NCBI RefSeq assembly: GCF_025564085.1
Contig: NZ_JAMGZJ010000075.1
Span: 124,001-188,000 of the forward strand
Direction: 5' to 3'
DNA length: 64,000 nucleotides
Origin: Silvania confinis
GTDB lineage: Bacteria > Pseudomonadota > Gammaproteobacteria > Enterobacterales > Enterobacteriaceae
The notes below the pieces were generated by a model. It was not told the DNA's origin, made no database searches, and saw only the letters and a program-made list of their open reading frames with translations. The position numbers and the translations under genes are program-made. Within the stretch, counting starts at the first letter, position 1. The number at the start of each line of letters is the position of its first letter. Of the stretch, positions 16,427 to 26,231 are shown in pieces.

Positions 16427-19132
16427 ATGCTGAAAAATATCACCCAACTATTAGCCCGGCTGAACCGCCACCTGCCGCGCCGTCTGGTGCAGCGCGACCC
16501 GCTACCGGACGCTAAAAACATCACTGGGGCCGCAATCCCCGCTTCGCTGAGCGAGAACTGCCTGAAAATCGCGGTGATGGACGAACCGCAACTCTGGCAC
16601 GCCTTTAGTGCCCACCCGGAAGGGCTGAACGCCAGCGAGGTCGAAAAAGCCCGCGAAGCGCACGGCGATAATCAGATCCCGGCCCAGAAGCCCTCCCCGT
16701 GGTGGGTACACCTGTGGAGCTGCTATCGCAACCCGTTCAACCTGTTGCTCACCGTGCTGGGGATTATCTCCTACGCCACTGAAGATCTGTTCGCGGCGGC
16801 GGTGATTGGCCTGATGGTCGGGATCTCCACCCTGCTTAACTTTATTCAGGAGGCGCGCTCCACCAAAGCCGCCGACGCGCTGAAAGCGATGGTCAGCAAC
16901 ACCGCCACCGTGCTGCGGGTGATCAACGACAAAGGCGAAAGCGGCTGGCTTGAGCTGCCCATCGACCAGCTGGTACCCGGGGATGTGATCAAACTGGCTG
17001 CGGGGGATATGATCCCGGCGGACCTGCGCATTCTGCAGGCGCGGGATCTGTTTGTCGCCCAGGCCTCGTTAACCGGTGAATCGCTGCCGGTCGAGAAGGT
17101 GGCGCGCAGCCGCGACCCGCAGCAGAGCAACCCGCTTGAGTGCGATACCCTGTGCTATATGGGCACCAACGTAGTGAGCGGCACCGCCCAGGCCATCGTC
17201 ATCGCCACCGGCGGCGGCACCTGGTTCGGCCAGCTGGCTGGACGGGTCAGCGAGCAGTCCAGCGAACCCAACGCCTTCCAGCAGGGCATTGGCCGGGTCA
17301 GCATGCTGCTGATCCGCTTTATGATGGTGATGACGCCGATCGTGCTGCTGATTAACGGCTACACCAAAGGCGACTGGTGGGAAGCGGCGCTGTTTGCCCT
17401 TTCTGTGGCGGTGGGGCTGACCCCGGAAATGCTGCCGATGATCGTCACCTCCACGCTGGCGCGCGGGGCGGTGAAGCTGTCGAAACAGAAGGTGATCGTC
17501 AAACACCTCGACGCCATCCAGAACTTTGGCGCGATGGACATCCTCTGCACCGATAAAACCGGCACCCTGACGCAGGACAAAATTGTGCTGGAGAACCATA
17601 CCGATATCGCCGGCAAAACCAGCGATCGGGTGCTGCATACCGCCTGGCTGAACAGCCACTACCAGACCGGGCTGAAAAACCTACTCGATGTGGCGGTGCT
17701 GGAAGGGGTAGAAGAAGAATCTGCGCGGACGCTCTCAACCCGCTGGCAAAAAGTGGATGAGATCCCGTTTGATTTCGAGCGCCGCCGCATGTCGGTGGTG
17801 GTAAGCGAGCAGGCGGACGTGCATACGCTTATCTGCAAAGGGGCGCTGCAGGAGATGCTCAACGTCTGCACCCTGGTGCGCTACAACGGCGAGATCGTGC
17901 CGCTGGACGCCACCATGCTGCGCCGCATTAAGCGCGTCACCGACAACCTCAACCGTCAGGGGCTGCGGGTGGTGGCGGTGGGCAGCAAAGTTCTGCCCGC
18001 CCGCACAGGCGATTATCAGCGCATTGACGAATCGGACCTGATCCTCGAAGGCTATATCGCGTTTCTCGATCCGCCGAAAGAGACCACTGCGCCGGCGCTG
18101 AAAGCGCTGAAGGCCAGCGGCATTACGGTGAAGATCCTGACCGGCGACAGCGAGCTGGTGGCGGCGAAAGTGTGCCACGACGTGGGGCTGGACGCGGGGG
18201 TGGTGGTCACCGGCAGCGAGATTGAACACCTTTCTGACGACCAGTTGGCCCAGCTTGCAAAAAGCACCACCCTGTTTGCGCGCCTGACGCCGATGCACAA
18301 AGAGCGCATTGTCACCCTGCTCAAACGTGAAGGCCACGTGGTGGGCTTTATGGGCGACGGCATCAACGATGCGCCGGCGCTACGGGCGGCGGATATTGGC
18401 ATTTCGGTGGACGGTGCGGTGGATATCGCCCGCGAGGCGGCCGACATCATCCTGCTGGAGAAAAGCCTGATGGTACTGGAGGAGGGGGTGATCGAGGGCC
18501 GTCGTACCTTTGCCAACATGCTGAAGTACATCAAGATGACCGCCAGCTCCAACTTCGGTAACGTGTTCAGCGTGCTGGTGGCGAGCGCCTTTCTGCCGTT
18601 CCTGCCGATGCTGCCGCTGCATCTGCTGATCCAGAACCTGATGTACGACGTGTCGCAGGTGGCGATCCCGTTCGATAACGTCGATGACGAGCAGATCCAG
18701 CAGCCGCAGCGCTGGAACCCGAAAGATCTCGGACGCTTTATGCTGTTCTTCGGGCCGATCAGCTCGATCTTCGACATTCTGACCTTCTGCCTGATGTGGT
18801 TCGTGTTCCACGCCAACACCCCGGAACATCAGACCCTGTTCCAGTCCGGCTGGTTTGTGGTGGGGCTGCTGTCACAGACGCTGGTGGTGCATATGATCCG
18901 CACCCGCCGCGTGCCGTTCTTCCAGAGCCGTGCCGCCTGGCCGCTGATGGTGATGACCGTGCTGGTGATGGTGCTCGGCATCGCGCTGCCGTTCTCACCG
19001 TTGGCGAGCTACCTGCAGCTGCAGGCGCTGCCGCTGAGCTACTTCCCGTGGCTGGTGGCGATCCTCGCCGGGTACATGGCGCTGACGCAGCTGGTGAAAG
19101 GGTTTTACAGCCGCCGGTATGGCTGGCAGTAA
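16427..19132 (+). CDS. mgtA: Magnesium-importing P-type ATPase
   Basis: A 901-residue P3B ATPase of the inner membrane, close to the 898-902 of MgtA homologues. The phosphorylated aspartate is Asp376 in CTDKTGTLT, the actuator loop is LTGESLPVEK, and the hinge is GDGINDAPAL. Ten membrane helices are expected: two pairs before residue 340 and six after residue 700. It imports Mg2+ when PhoP is active. It sits alone behind the mgtL leader and is followed by a palindromic repeat, not a classical terminator. Confidence 0.97.
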   Translation: MLKNITQLLARLNRHLPRRLVQRDPLPDAKNITGAAIPASLSENCLKIAVMDEPQLWHAFSAHPEGLNASEVEKAREAHGDNQIPAQKPSPWWVHLWSCYRNPFNLLLTVLGIISYATEDLFAAAVIGLMVGISTLLNFIQEARSTKAADALKAMVSNTATVLRVINDKGESGWLELPIDQLVPGDVIKLAAGDMIPADLRILQARDLFVAQASLTGESLPVEKVARSRDPQQSNPLECDTLCYMGTNVVSGTAQAIVIATGGGTWFGQLAGRVSEQSSEPNAFQQGIGRVSMLLIRFMMVMTPIVLLINGYTKGDWWEAALFALSVAVGLTPEMLPMIVTSTLARGAVKLSKQKVIVKHLDAIQNFGAMDILCTDKTGTLTQDKIVLENHTDIAGKTSDRVLHTAWLNSHYQTGLKNLLDVAVLEGVEEESARTLSTRWQKVDEIPFDFERRRMSVVVSEQADVHTLICKGALQEMLNVCTLVRYNGEIVPLDATMLRRIKRVTDNLNRQGLRVVAVGSKVLPARTGDYQRIDESDLILEGYIAFLDPPKETTAPALKALKASGITVKILTGDSELVAAKVCHDVGLDAGVVVTGSEIEHLSDDQLAQLAKSTTLFARLTPMHKERIVTLLKREGHVVGFMGDGINDAPALRAADIGISVDGAVDIAREAADIILLEKSLMVLEEGVIEGRRTFANMLKYIKMTASSNFGNVFSVLVASAFLPFLPMLPLHLLIQNLMYDVSQVAIPFDNVDDEQIQQPQRWNPKDLGRFMLFFGPISSIFDILTFCLMWFVFHANTPEHQTLFQSGWFVVGLLSQTLVVHMIRTRRVPFFQSRAAWPLMVMTVLVMVLGIALPFSPLASYLQLQALPLSYFPWLVAILAGYMALTQLVKGFYSRRYGWQ

Positions 19133-19144
19133 GGCCAGTTTTCT

Positions 19145-19177
19145 CCCTCTCCCTTTGGGAGAGGGCCGGGGTGAGGG
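19145..19177. repeat. Single enterobacterial palindromic element
   Basis: The CCCTCTCCC-TTT-GGGAGAGGG hairpin followed by CCGGGGTGAGGG is the same element that forms the array at 9025-9314. Here it is a single copy at the mgtA 3' end. Confidence 0.8.
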
Positions 19178-19300
19178 CAATCGTATTCTTCCCAAATTCA
19201 ACAACCTGTGATCTCCGTCGCCCGTCGCGCTTGACGCTAATTTGCGCACATGTTAACAGAATGTTTTGCCTTTTTTCGGCCCGTCAAATAAGGAACATTC

Positions 19301-21685
19301 ATGTTACGGTACAGCCTGTTAACCGCCGGGCTTTTGCTCGGCACGTCTGCCATTGCCGCGCCAGCGGGCGATCTGCCGCTGATGCCCTGGCCGACGAGCG
19401 TAGAACGCCCGGCTACCCACGGGGCGCTGGTGCTCAGCAAAGACATTTCGGTGCGCGTGAGCGGGGACGATCTGGGCGATGCGGTGAGCCGTTTGCGCCA
19501 GCGCATCAGCCTGCAAACCGGCTGGACCCTCCAGCCGCAGGCCGATAATCCCGACAACGCCACCATCACCATTGCTATTGCCCGCAAGGTGGCCCCGCTG
19601 CCTAAACCGGACAGCGATGAAAGCTACGCCCTCACCGTCGATGCCCGCGGCGTGAACATCGCCGCCAATACCCGCTTCGGTGCGCTGCGGGCGATGGAAA
19701 CCCTGCTGCAGCTTGTTCAGAACGGGCCGGAGAACACCTCGCTGCCGTGGGTCAGCATTAAAGATGCCCCGCGCTTCCCGTGGCGCGGCCTGCTGCTCGA
19801 CTCCGCCCGCCACTTTATCCCGCTTGACGACATCAAACGCCAGATTGACGGCATGGCGGCGGCCAAGCTGAACGTGCTGCACTGGCACTTAACCGACGAT
19901 CAGGGCTGGCGTTTTGCCTCAAAGCGCTACCCGAAGCTGACCCAACTGGCCAGTGACGGGCAGTTCTACACCCAGGATCAGATGCGCGACGTGGTGCGTT
20001 ACGCCACCGCGCGTGGCGTTCGCGTGGTGCCCGAGATCGACATGCCGGGCCATGCCTCGGCGATCGCGGTGGCCTATCCGGAGCTGATGAGCGCGCCCGG
20101 GCCCTACGAGATGGAGCGCCATTGGGGCGTGCTCAAGCCGGTGATGGATCCCACCAAAGAGGCCACTTATACCTTTGCCAGCGCGATGATCGGCGAACTG
20201 GCGGCGATCTTCCCGGATCCGTATCTGCATATCGGTGGCGATGAGGTGGATGACAGCCAGTGGAAAGCCAACCCGGCGATCCAGCAGTTTATGCGCGATA
20301 ACAAGCTGGCCGACAGCCACGCGCTGCAGGCGTACTTCAACCGCAAGCTGGAGACGATCCTCGAGAAAAATCAGCGCCAGATGGTCGGCTGGGATGAAAT
20401 TTTCCACCCGGATCTGCCGAAAAGCATCCTGATCCAGTCCTGGCAAGGGCAGGACGCGCTGGGCGAGGTGGCGAAGCAGGGCTACAAAGGCATTCTCTCC
20501 ACCGGGTTTTATCTCGATCAGCCCCAGTACACCGCCTACCACTACCGCAACGAGATTGTCCCCCAGGGGCTGAACAATGTGGATGTAATTACCGATAGCG
20601 ACAGCGCCCAGAGCTGGTCCTTTACCCTGCCGCGCCTGAAAGGCAAACCGGTGGACGGCAGCTTCACGCTAGTCAAAGGCGAGGCGGGCTGGCGCGGGTT
20701 TATCGATTTCAACGGTAAATCTCGTCGCGCGGTGCAGGACATCGTCTGGCGCAGCGATAATCAGGTGACGTTCAGCGTCGATACCTGGATGGGCGAAACC
20801 CGCCCGGTGGTCACGGTGAATGACGACAAGATCGGCGGCTATTTCCTGCTGGGCAACAGCCGTTATCCGGTGACGGGCCAGCGGCTGGAGGCGGTGCCGG
20901 AAGGGATCGCCCCGGTGGTACCGGATGCCAGCCAGCAGGCGAATCTGCTGGGCGGCGAGGCGGCCCTGTGGGCGGAAAATGTCGCCGCGCCGGTACTGGA
21001 TATCAAACTGTGGCCGCGGGCGTTTGCGGTGGCGGAGCGGCTATGGTCGGCGCAGGACGTGACCGATATCGACAACATGTATACCCGTTTGCAGGCGATA
21101 GACACTTGGGCGACGGTGTCGGTGGGCCTACAGCAGCACGCCCGCCAGCAGGTGCAGTTCACCCGGCTGGCAAACACCACTGACACCCTGGCGCTGACGA
21201 TCCTGGCGCAGGCGCTGGAGCCAGCCCAGTATTACACCCGTAACCATCTCAAGTTCCAGGCTGGAAATTATGACCTGTTTGAGCCGTTAAACCGGCTGGC
21301 CGATGCGCTGGCTCCGGAGAGCAACACCGTGCGGCAGATGAACCGCTGGGTCGACAGGTTGGTGAGCGATGCCGAAGACAGCGAAAGCGCGGAGTCGCTG
21401 CGCCACCTCTTTACCCGCTGGCAGAGCAATACCCCGGACGCGCTGGCGCTGGCTGACAGCAACTATCAGCTGAAAGCGATAAAGCCGGTGATTCAGACGG
21501 TGGATAAACTGGCGGCGATTGGCCTGCGGCTGACCGATCTGGTGGCGCGACAGGGTACGCTGGATGATGCGGAGATTGCGTCGATTCAGAACGAGCTGGA
21601 TAAGGCGGCGCAGATTCAGGATGAAGTGGTGATTGCGGCGGTTTATCCGCTGGAGACGCTGCTGCGCGCGACGCGCAATCCGTAG
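19301..21685 (+). CDS. Beta-N-acetylhexosaminidase (GH20)
   Basis: A 794-residue secreted or periplasmic GH20 enzyme that removes terminal GlcNAc from chitin oligosaccharides. The signal peptide spans about residues 1-19 (MLRYSLLTAGLLLGTSAIA), followed by a GH20b-type domain and the catalytic barrel. The catalytic pair is Asp314-Glu315 in HIGGDEVDD, the active-site tryptophan region is QSWQGQDAL, and the substrate loop is LHWHLTDDQGWR. AAGGA lies 6 nt before the ATG. It converges on an LPMO gene, so the two form a small chitin-degrading locus. Confidence 0.92.
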   Translation: MLRYSLLTAGLLLGTSAIAAPAGDLPLMPWPTSVERPATHGALVLSKDISVRVSGDDLGDAVSRLRQRISLQTGWTLQPQADNPDNATITIAIARKVAPLPKPDSDESYALTVDARGVNIAANTRFGALRAMETLLQLVQNGPENTSLPWVSIKDAPRFPWRGLLLDSARHFIPLDDIKRQIDGMAAAKLNVLHWHLTDDQGWRFASKRYPKLTQLASDGQFYTQDQMRDVVRYATARGVRVVPEIDMPGHASAIAVAYPELMSAPGPYEMERHWGVLKPVMDPTKEATYTFASAMIGELAAIFPDPYLHIGGDEVDDSQWKANPAIQQFMRDNKLADSHALQAYFNRKLETILEKNQRQMVGWDEIFHPDLPKSILIQSWQGQDALGEVAKQGYKGILSTGFYLDQPQYTAYHYRNEIVPQGLNNVDVITDSDSAQSWSFTLPRLKGKPVDGSFTLVKGEAGWRGFIDFNGKSRRAVQDIVWRSDNQVTFSVDTWMGETRPVVTVNDDKIGGYFLLGNSRYPVTGQRLEAVPEGIAPVVPDASQQANLLGGEAALWAENVAAPVLDIKLWPRAFAVAERLWSAQDVTDIDNMYTRLQAIDTWATVSVGLQQHARQQVQFTRLANTTDTLALTILAQALEPAQYYTRNHLKFQAGNYDLFEPLNRLADALAPESNTVRQMNRWVDRLVSDAEDSESAESLRHLFTRWQSNTPDALALADSNYQLKAIKPVIQTVDKLAAIGLRLTDLVARQGTLDDAEIASIQNELDKAAQIQDEVVIAAVYPLETLLRATRNP

Positions 21686-21690
21686 TGTGT

Positions 21691-21721
21691 CAAAAACGCC
21701 CGGCAAGCTTACGCTGCCGGG
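21691..21721. terminator. Shared terminator between hexosaminidase and LPMO
   Basis: GCCCGGCA (21697-21704) pairs with TGCCGGGC (21714-21721). An A-run at 21691-21695 gives a T-run on the minus strand. It serves the two convergent genes. Confidence 0.75.
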
Positions 21722-21733
21722 CATAACGAACCC

Positions 21734-23188
21734 TTATTTTTTCAGGGTCCAGGCCATAGTCCAGTGGGAACCGACACCTGGTTCGAACTGGTTTGCGCCT
21801 GCGGCGTACTGGATGCAGTAGCCATTGTATGGCGCTTTCTTACACTGGTAGGTTTTGCCATCTTTCGGCTGCAGAACCACGGTACCGGATTTGTAAGAGG
21901 CGATGTTCTGCGGGAAGGTGTAGTCGTACTTCGCGGTACCGCCGCTTGCCGCTTCGCCTTCCAGCATCATATCAATCACGTCCTGGGCGAACAGGGTGCC
22001 GTCTTTGTTGGTCGCGTAGTATTTCAGCATGTGGTGACCGGCCGTCACGTCAGTCAGGTTGATGGTGACATCCTGGTTGGCGTTATTCATGTCCTGCTTC
22101 AGGTAACCTTTCTCTGCACCGGCGTGGTTCATCACGTGAGCTTCGAAATTCACATTGCCCTGGGTGTTGACGTGGAAGGTCACGGTCGCATTGCCGTTGG
22201 CAATTTTGCTGAAGTTGACGTTGGTCACGGCGATATCTTCGCTGACCTGAGCCTGCTGCTCTTCATAAGAGATGGCGACAGATTTCAGGGTGCTACCGTC
22301 CTTCACATACACGCTGTTCGCGCCGTGAGCCGGGTTCACAACACCGCTTTCGTCTTTCACACCGACACGCACATCGCTGTGTGCCGCGTTGATCGCCTGC
22401 GCCAGGTCATAAGACCACTGGCTTGCCTGGCCCTGTGATGCAGAAGCCACGGTCAGTTCGGTACGCAGGGAGGTCACTTCACCGTTCGCATCGAAGAAGC
22501 GCGCGATAACTTTGTCGCCTGCATTGATGTTATTACCGGAGATCTGGCCGTCCAGCGTTTTGGTCCACTCAGACACCACTGCCGGAGTTTCGTCATCAGG
22601 CGTAACGTTGCCGCCGTTACCGAAATCAACGTCGATTGCCTGGTAGAAGCTGTTGGTGGTATCGGCAATTTCCCAGACCGCGTAAATAACCTGGTAGCCG
22701 GTACGCTGTGGCACATTACAATCCATTGCCATACGTTGAACCGGCGCCTGGTTATTACCATTTACGCTACAGAACGGCGTGGATTCAAATTGGTCGCGGG
22801 TCAGCGGTTTATTTGGATTCCAGTCTTGCTTGGTAATATACCAACGCCAGTTAACGGTTTTATGCGGCGCAGTATGATACCAGGTAAAGGTATTTTTACC
22901 GGCAGTAATCGGGGTTTTGGTCCAGGCGTTCAGGCCCTGACGATCCAACTGAGAATATTGGGAAATACCGGCGCTGGCCAGCTGTCCGTCTGGCGGCAGT
23001 GCGCCTTCAGGGAAGCCGGAAGTGCGTTCTACACTCTGGGGTTCATATTGTACGGTACCGCAATCAATATTTTTACCGAGCTTACACATATATGCGCGGC
23101 TGGCCGGAGATTCAACATAACCGTGAGCTAAAGCAGATGAAGCAACCGTGAGTGTGGCAAGTGCCAGTGCAATTTTTGACAATTTCAT
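21734..23188 (-). CDS. GbpA-type lytic polysaccharide monooxygenase (AA10), chitin-binding
   Basis: A 484-residue secreted copper enzyme. The signal peptide is residues 1-21, and cleavage after SSALA exposes His22, the N-terminal copper ligand. The second ligand is His109 in HTAPHKT. The AA10 domain spans about 22-200. Middle domains resembling GbpA regions 2 and 3 follow, with a C-terminal chitin-binding module around residues 425-484 (YQCKKAPYNGYCIQ). It oxidatively breaks crystalline chitin, feeding the GH20 enzyme opposite. Vibrio GbpA also aids adhesion to chitin and mucin, so colonisation is an alternative role. Confidence 0.92.
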   Translation of the reverse strand: MKLSKIALALATLTVASSALAHGYVESPASRAYMCKLGKNIDCGTVQYEPQSVERTSGFPEGALPPDGQLASAGISQYSQLDRQGLNAWTKTPITAGKNTFTWYHTAPHKTVNWRWYITKQDWNPNKPLTRDQFESTPFCSVNGNNQAPVQRMAMDCNVPQRTGYQVIYAVWEIADTTNSFYQAIDVDFGNGGNVTPDDETPAVVSEWTKTLDGQISGNNINAGDKVIARFFDANGEVTSLRTELTVASASQGQASQWSYDLAQAINAAHSDVRVGVKDESGVVNPAHGANSVYVKDGSTLKSVAISYEEQQAQVSEDIAVTNVNFSKIANGNATVTFHVNTQGNVNFEAHVMNHAGAEKGYLKQDMNNANQDVTINLTDVTAGHHMLKYYATNKDGTLFAQDVIDMMLEGEAASGGTAKYDYTFPQNIASYKSGTVVLQPKDGKTYQCKKAPYNGYCIQYAAGANQFEPGVGSHWTMAWTLKK

Positions 23189-23330
23189 TTTTTATTCCAT
23201 TAAAGGGGATTAATAACTCTTGGGCGGGAGTAGTGTCTTCCAGAATAAAAAATGAGTCATTTTAAGCTGCGATGAAAAAGAATAATGAAAATGCTTGAAG
23301 GTTATTTGAGGCTGTGTATTCGGAAAATAA

Positions 23331-23354
23331 AAAAGGCAGCGCAGGCTGCCTTTT
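23331..23354 (-). terminator. Terminator after ridA
   Basis: GGCAGC (23335-23340) pairs with GCTGCC (23345-23350), flanked by AAAA and TTTT, so it can end transcription on either strand. It lies 19 bp after the ridA stop. Confidence 0.8.
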
Positions 23355-23372
23355 GCACATCAATATCAAGGA

Positions 23373-23759
23373 TTAGCGACGTACGGCAATCGCTTCGATT
23401 TCGATTTTCACGTCTTTTGGCAGACGCGCCACTTCCACGCAGGAGCGCGCCGGGAAGGTAGCATTGTGCTCGGTAAAGAACGCTTCGTAGGCCGCGTTAA
23501 CGGTGGCGAAGTCGTTGAGATCTTTCACGAATACCGTGGTCTTGACGATGTCGCCCACTTTCAGGCCTGCGGATTCAACGATCGCTTGCACGTTTTCCAG
23601 CGACTGGCGCGCCTGAGCGGCGACGTCTTGTGGCACTTCGCCGGTTTTTGGGTTCACCGGGATCTGGCCAGAGGTGATGATCATGCTGCCAAGATCAACG
23701 CCCTGAACGTAGGGGCCGATAGCTGCGGGTGCATTTTCCGTCGCGAGTACTTTGGTCAT
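23373..23759 (-). CDS. ridA: 2-iminobutanoate/2-iminopropanoate deaminase
   Basis: A 128-residue RidA (YjgF) protein, almost identical to E. coli RidA. It hydrolyses reactive enamine/imine intermediates made by PLP dehydratases such as IlvA, protecting other PLP enzymes. The key arginine is in the C-terminal PARSCVEVARLPK, with the family's closing IEIEAIAVRR. It is a trimeric cytosolic protein. It sits beside pyrBI as in E. coli, with its own terminator. Confidence 0.97.
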   Translation of the reverse strand: MTKVLATENAPAAIGPYVQGVDLGSMIITSGQIPVNPKTGEVPQDVAAQARQSLENVQAIVESAGLKVGDIVKTTVFVKDLNDFATVNAAYEAFFTEHNATFPARSCVEVARLPKDVKIEIEAIAVRR

Positions 23760-23848
23760 GTTTTCTCCTGAATTACAGCATTATGAATGTTCCCGGCCAT
23801 TATACACTTCATCATTCACGCTGACTCATCGTTGGCTGCGTCCTCTTA

Positions 23849-23880
23849 CCCCGGTCACATAGTTAACTATGTGACCGGGG
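23849..23880. repeat. Perfect 32-nt palindrome downstream of pyrI
   Basis: An uninterrupted inverted repeat starts CCCCGGTCACATAG and ends in its exact complement. It lies in the ridA-pyrI gap. There is no T-run on either side, so it may protect or end the pyrBI message without being a classical terminator. Confidence 0.75.
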
Positions 23881-23956
23881 ATAATCGGACTTGCCGCCTT
23901 GATTCAGCGCGAATGATTTTGTGTATCGGAAAGCCGGGAAGGCATTACCACCGGCA

Positions 23957-24418
23957 TTAGTTGGCCAGCACCACATAATGAGAAAACTCTTTTTCGCAGT
24001 ATTTGCATTTGAGCGCGATGTCATTGGCGCGTTTTTTCACTGCAAAACTGGAGTTCACCGGCTCCGCATGGCTGATGCAGTTGCTGTTCGGACACACCAG
24101 CACACCCTCGATACGCGACGGCAGGCCAGGGCGGGATTTGCCCACCACTTCATAGTCGTCAATGCGGTTAACGGTCGCTTCCGGGGCGTACAGGGACAGC
24201 TGGTTAACCTGCTCGTCGGTCAGGAAGGTGTTCTCGATTTTAATCAGATCTTTACGCCCCATCTCACCGGACGGCAGGTTCAGACCGATGGTGATGCGCT
24301 GATCGGTTTCGGTCAGTTTGAACAGGGTCAGCAGCTTAAAGCCCACCTGCGCAGGGATATGGTCGATTACGGTGCCGCGTTTGATGGCTTCGACCTGGAG
24401 TTTGTTATCGTGTGTCAT
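23957..24418 (-). CDS. pyrI: Aspartate carbamoyltransferase regulatory subunit
   Basis: A 153-residue regulatory chain, the same length as E. coli PyrI. An N-terminal allosteric domain binds ATP/CTP. A C-terminal zinc domain uses four cysteines (CPNSNC ... CKYC) to hold the catalytic chain. I choose ATG 24418 (MTHDNKLQ) over the ATG two codons upstream because the GGGGA ribosome site is 8 nt from it but only 2 nt from the first. It follows pyrB by 12 nt. Confidence 0.96.
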   Translation of the reverse strand: MTHDNKLQVEAIKRGTVIDHIPAQVGFKLLTLFKLTETDQRITIGLNLPSGEMGRKDLIKIENTFLTDEQVNQLSLYAPEATVNRIDDYEVVGKSRPGLPSRIEGVLVCPNSNCISHAEPVNSSFAVKKRANDIALKCKYCEKEFSHYVVLAN

Positions 24419-24430
24419 TGTCATTTCCCC

Positions 24431-25363
24431 TTACAGCGCTAAGTCGCGATTCAGAACCAGTGCCAGCAACGCCTGGCGAGCAAAAATACCGTTCCCCGCC
24501 TGCTGGAAGTACCAGGCGTGCGGCGTCTTATCCACGTCGGTGGTGATCTCATCGATACGCGGCAGCGGGTGCAGCACCTTCATGTTGTCGCGCGCGCCCT
24601 CGAGGTCGCTGGCGCGCAGGATGAACTGCGCCTTGACGCTGGCATACTCCGACGGATCCAGACGCTCTTTCTGCACCCGGGTCATGTAAAGGATATCCAC
24701 CTCGGCCATCATCTCTTCGATGCTGGCGTGCAGACTCCACGCGATGCCTTTCTCATCCAGCATATCGAGGATGTACTGCGGCATCGCCAGCGCGTCCGGG
24801 GCGATAAAGTAGAAGCGGTTGCCGTTAAACTTCGCCAGCGCCTGGGTCAGGGAGTGGACGGTGCGGCCATACTTCAGGTCGCCGACCATGGCGATGTTCA
24901 GGTTCTCCAGCCGGCCCTGGGTTTCCTGAATGGTGAACAAGTCCAGCAGGGTCTGGGTTGGGTGTTGGTTCGCGCCGTCACCGGCGTTCAGCACCGGAAT
25001 ACCGCCCGAGAACTCGGTCGCCAGACGCGCGGCGCCCTCCTGCGGGTGACGCATCACGATGGCGTCGACGTAAGTGCTGATCACTGAGATGGTGTCGGCC
25101 AGCGTTTCGCCTTTCTTGCCCAGCGACGTATTGCTGCTGTCGGAGAAACCCACCACGCTGGCGCCCAGGCGGTGGATCGAGGTCTCGAACGACAGACGGG
25201 TACGGGTGGAGGCTTCGAAGAAGCAGCTGGCGATCACTTTGTGTTTGAGCAGCTCTGGCTGTGGATTGGCTTTCAGTTTTGCCGCGGTGTCCAGCACCAG
25301 TTCCAGCTCTTCACGGCTGAGGTCGTTTATGGAAATGATGTGTTTTTGATAAAGCGGATTCAT
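24431..25363 (-). CDS. pyrB: Aspartate carbamoyltransferase catalytic subunit
   Basis: A 310-residue catalytic chain (E. coli 311) that makes carbamoyl-aspartate, the committed step of pyrimidine synthesis. The carbamoyl-phosphate loop STRTRLSFE is near residues 52-60. The mobile 80s loop SLGKKGETL and the HPTQ motif are intact. It works in a dodecamer with PyrI. Expression is set by the pyrL attenuator directly upstream. Confidence 0.97.
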   Translation of the reverse strand: MNPLYQKHIISINDLSREELELVLDTAAKLKANPQPELLKHKVIASCFFEASTRTRLSFETSIHRLGASVVGFSDSSNTSLGKKGETLADTISVISTYVDAIVMRHPQEGAARLATEFSGGIPVLNAGDGANQHPTQTLLDLFTIQETQGRLENLNIAMVGDLKYGRTVHSLTQALAKFNGNRFYFIAPDALAMPQYILDMLDEKGIAWSLHASIEEMMAEVDILYMTRVQKERLDPSEYASVKAQFILRASDLEGARDNMKVLHPLPRIDEITTDVDKTPHAWYFQQAGNGIFARQALLALVLNRDLAL

Positions 25364-25383
25364 GTTTATCTCCTGACGCCGGG

Positions 25384-25410
25384 CAAAAAAAAGCCCCTCA
25401 AATGAGGGGC
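25384..25410 (-). terminator. pyrBI attenuator
   Basis: GCCCCTC and GAGGGGC form a 7-bp stem with a 4-nt loop, followed on the minus strand by eight T, just before pyrB. The pyrL frame ends inside the stem. When UTP is low, polymerase pauses, a closely following ribosome melts the hairpin and pyrBI is transcribed, as established in E. coli. Confidence 0.9.
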
Positions 25411-25502
25411 TCTGGGAATAGGGTATGCAATGGGAAGAAAAACGGCAGGCCAGCGTCTGTTTTGAGACGCGTCAGGGCACTCTGTCGAACATGTTTGAGC
25501 AT
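25398..25502 (-). CDS. pyrL: pyrBI leader peptide
   Basis: A 34-codon frame behind AGGAGG, starting [14 protein letters not shown] and containing [10 protein letters not shown], the same core as in E. coli PyrL (44 residues). It is shorter than the E. coli peptide, ending LFPEPLI inside the attenuator stem. Its role is to place a ribosome on the attenuator. The run of T in the FFF codons is the U-rich pause tract that senses UTP. Confidence 0.9.
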   Translation of the reverse strand: MLKHVRQSALTRLKTDAGLPFFFPLHTLFPEPLI

Positions 25503-25527
25503 GCTTCCTCCTGGCAAATTGTGGCGC

Positions 25528-25555
25528 ATTATACGCCGCCTGAACCGCGGATCAA
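25528..25555 (-). promoter_or_regulatory. pyrLBI promoter
   Basis: On the minus strand TTGATC (25555-25550) and TATAAT (25533-25528) are separated by 16 bp. The pyrL ribosome site follows about 20 bp downstream. Confidence 0.75.
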
Positions 25556-25612
25556 GCGAATAATGCACACTTTAAGCAACGTAAACGGTTTGCTGTGCAT
25601 GGTTATGCGTGA

Positions 25613-26161
<549 letters not shown>

Positions 26162-26175
26162 AGGCACAGTTTATT

Positions 26176-26208
26176 CCCTCTCCCGGTGGGAGAGGGTCAG
26201 GGTTAGGG
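26176..26208. repeat. Single enterobacterial palindromic element
   Basis: CCCTCTCCC-GGT-GGGAGAGGG followed by TCAGGGTTAGGG, in the gap between the convergent tabA and argI genes. It is another copy of the element amplified at 9025-9314. Confidence 0.8.
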
Positions 26209-26231
26209 CACCAGACCGCAGAGGCCCAACC

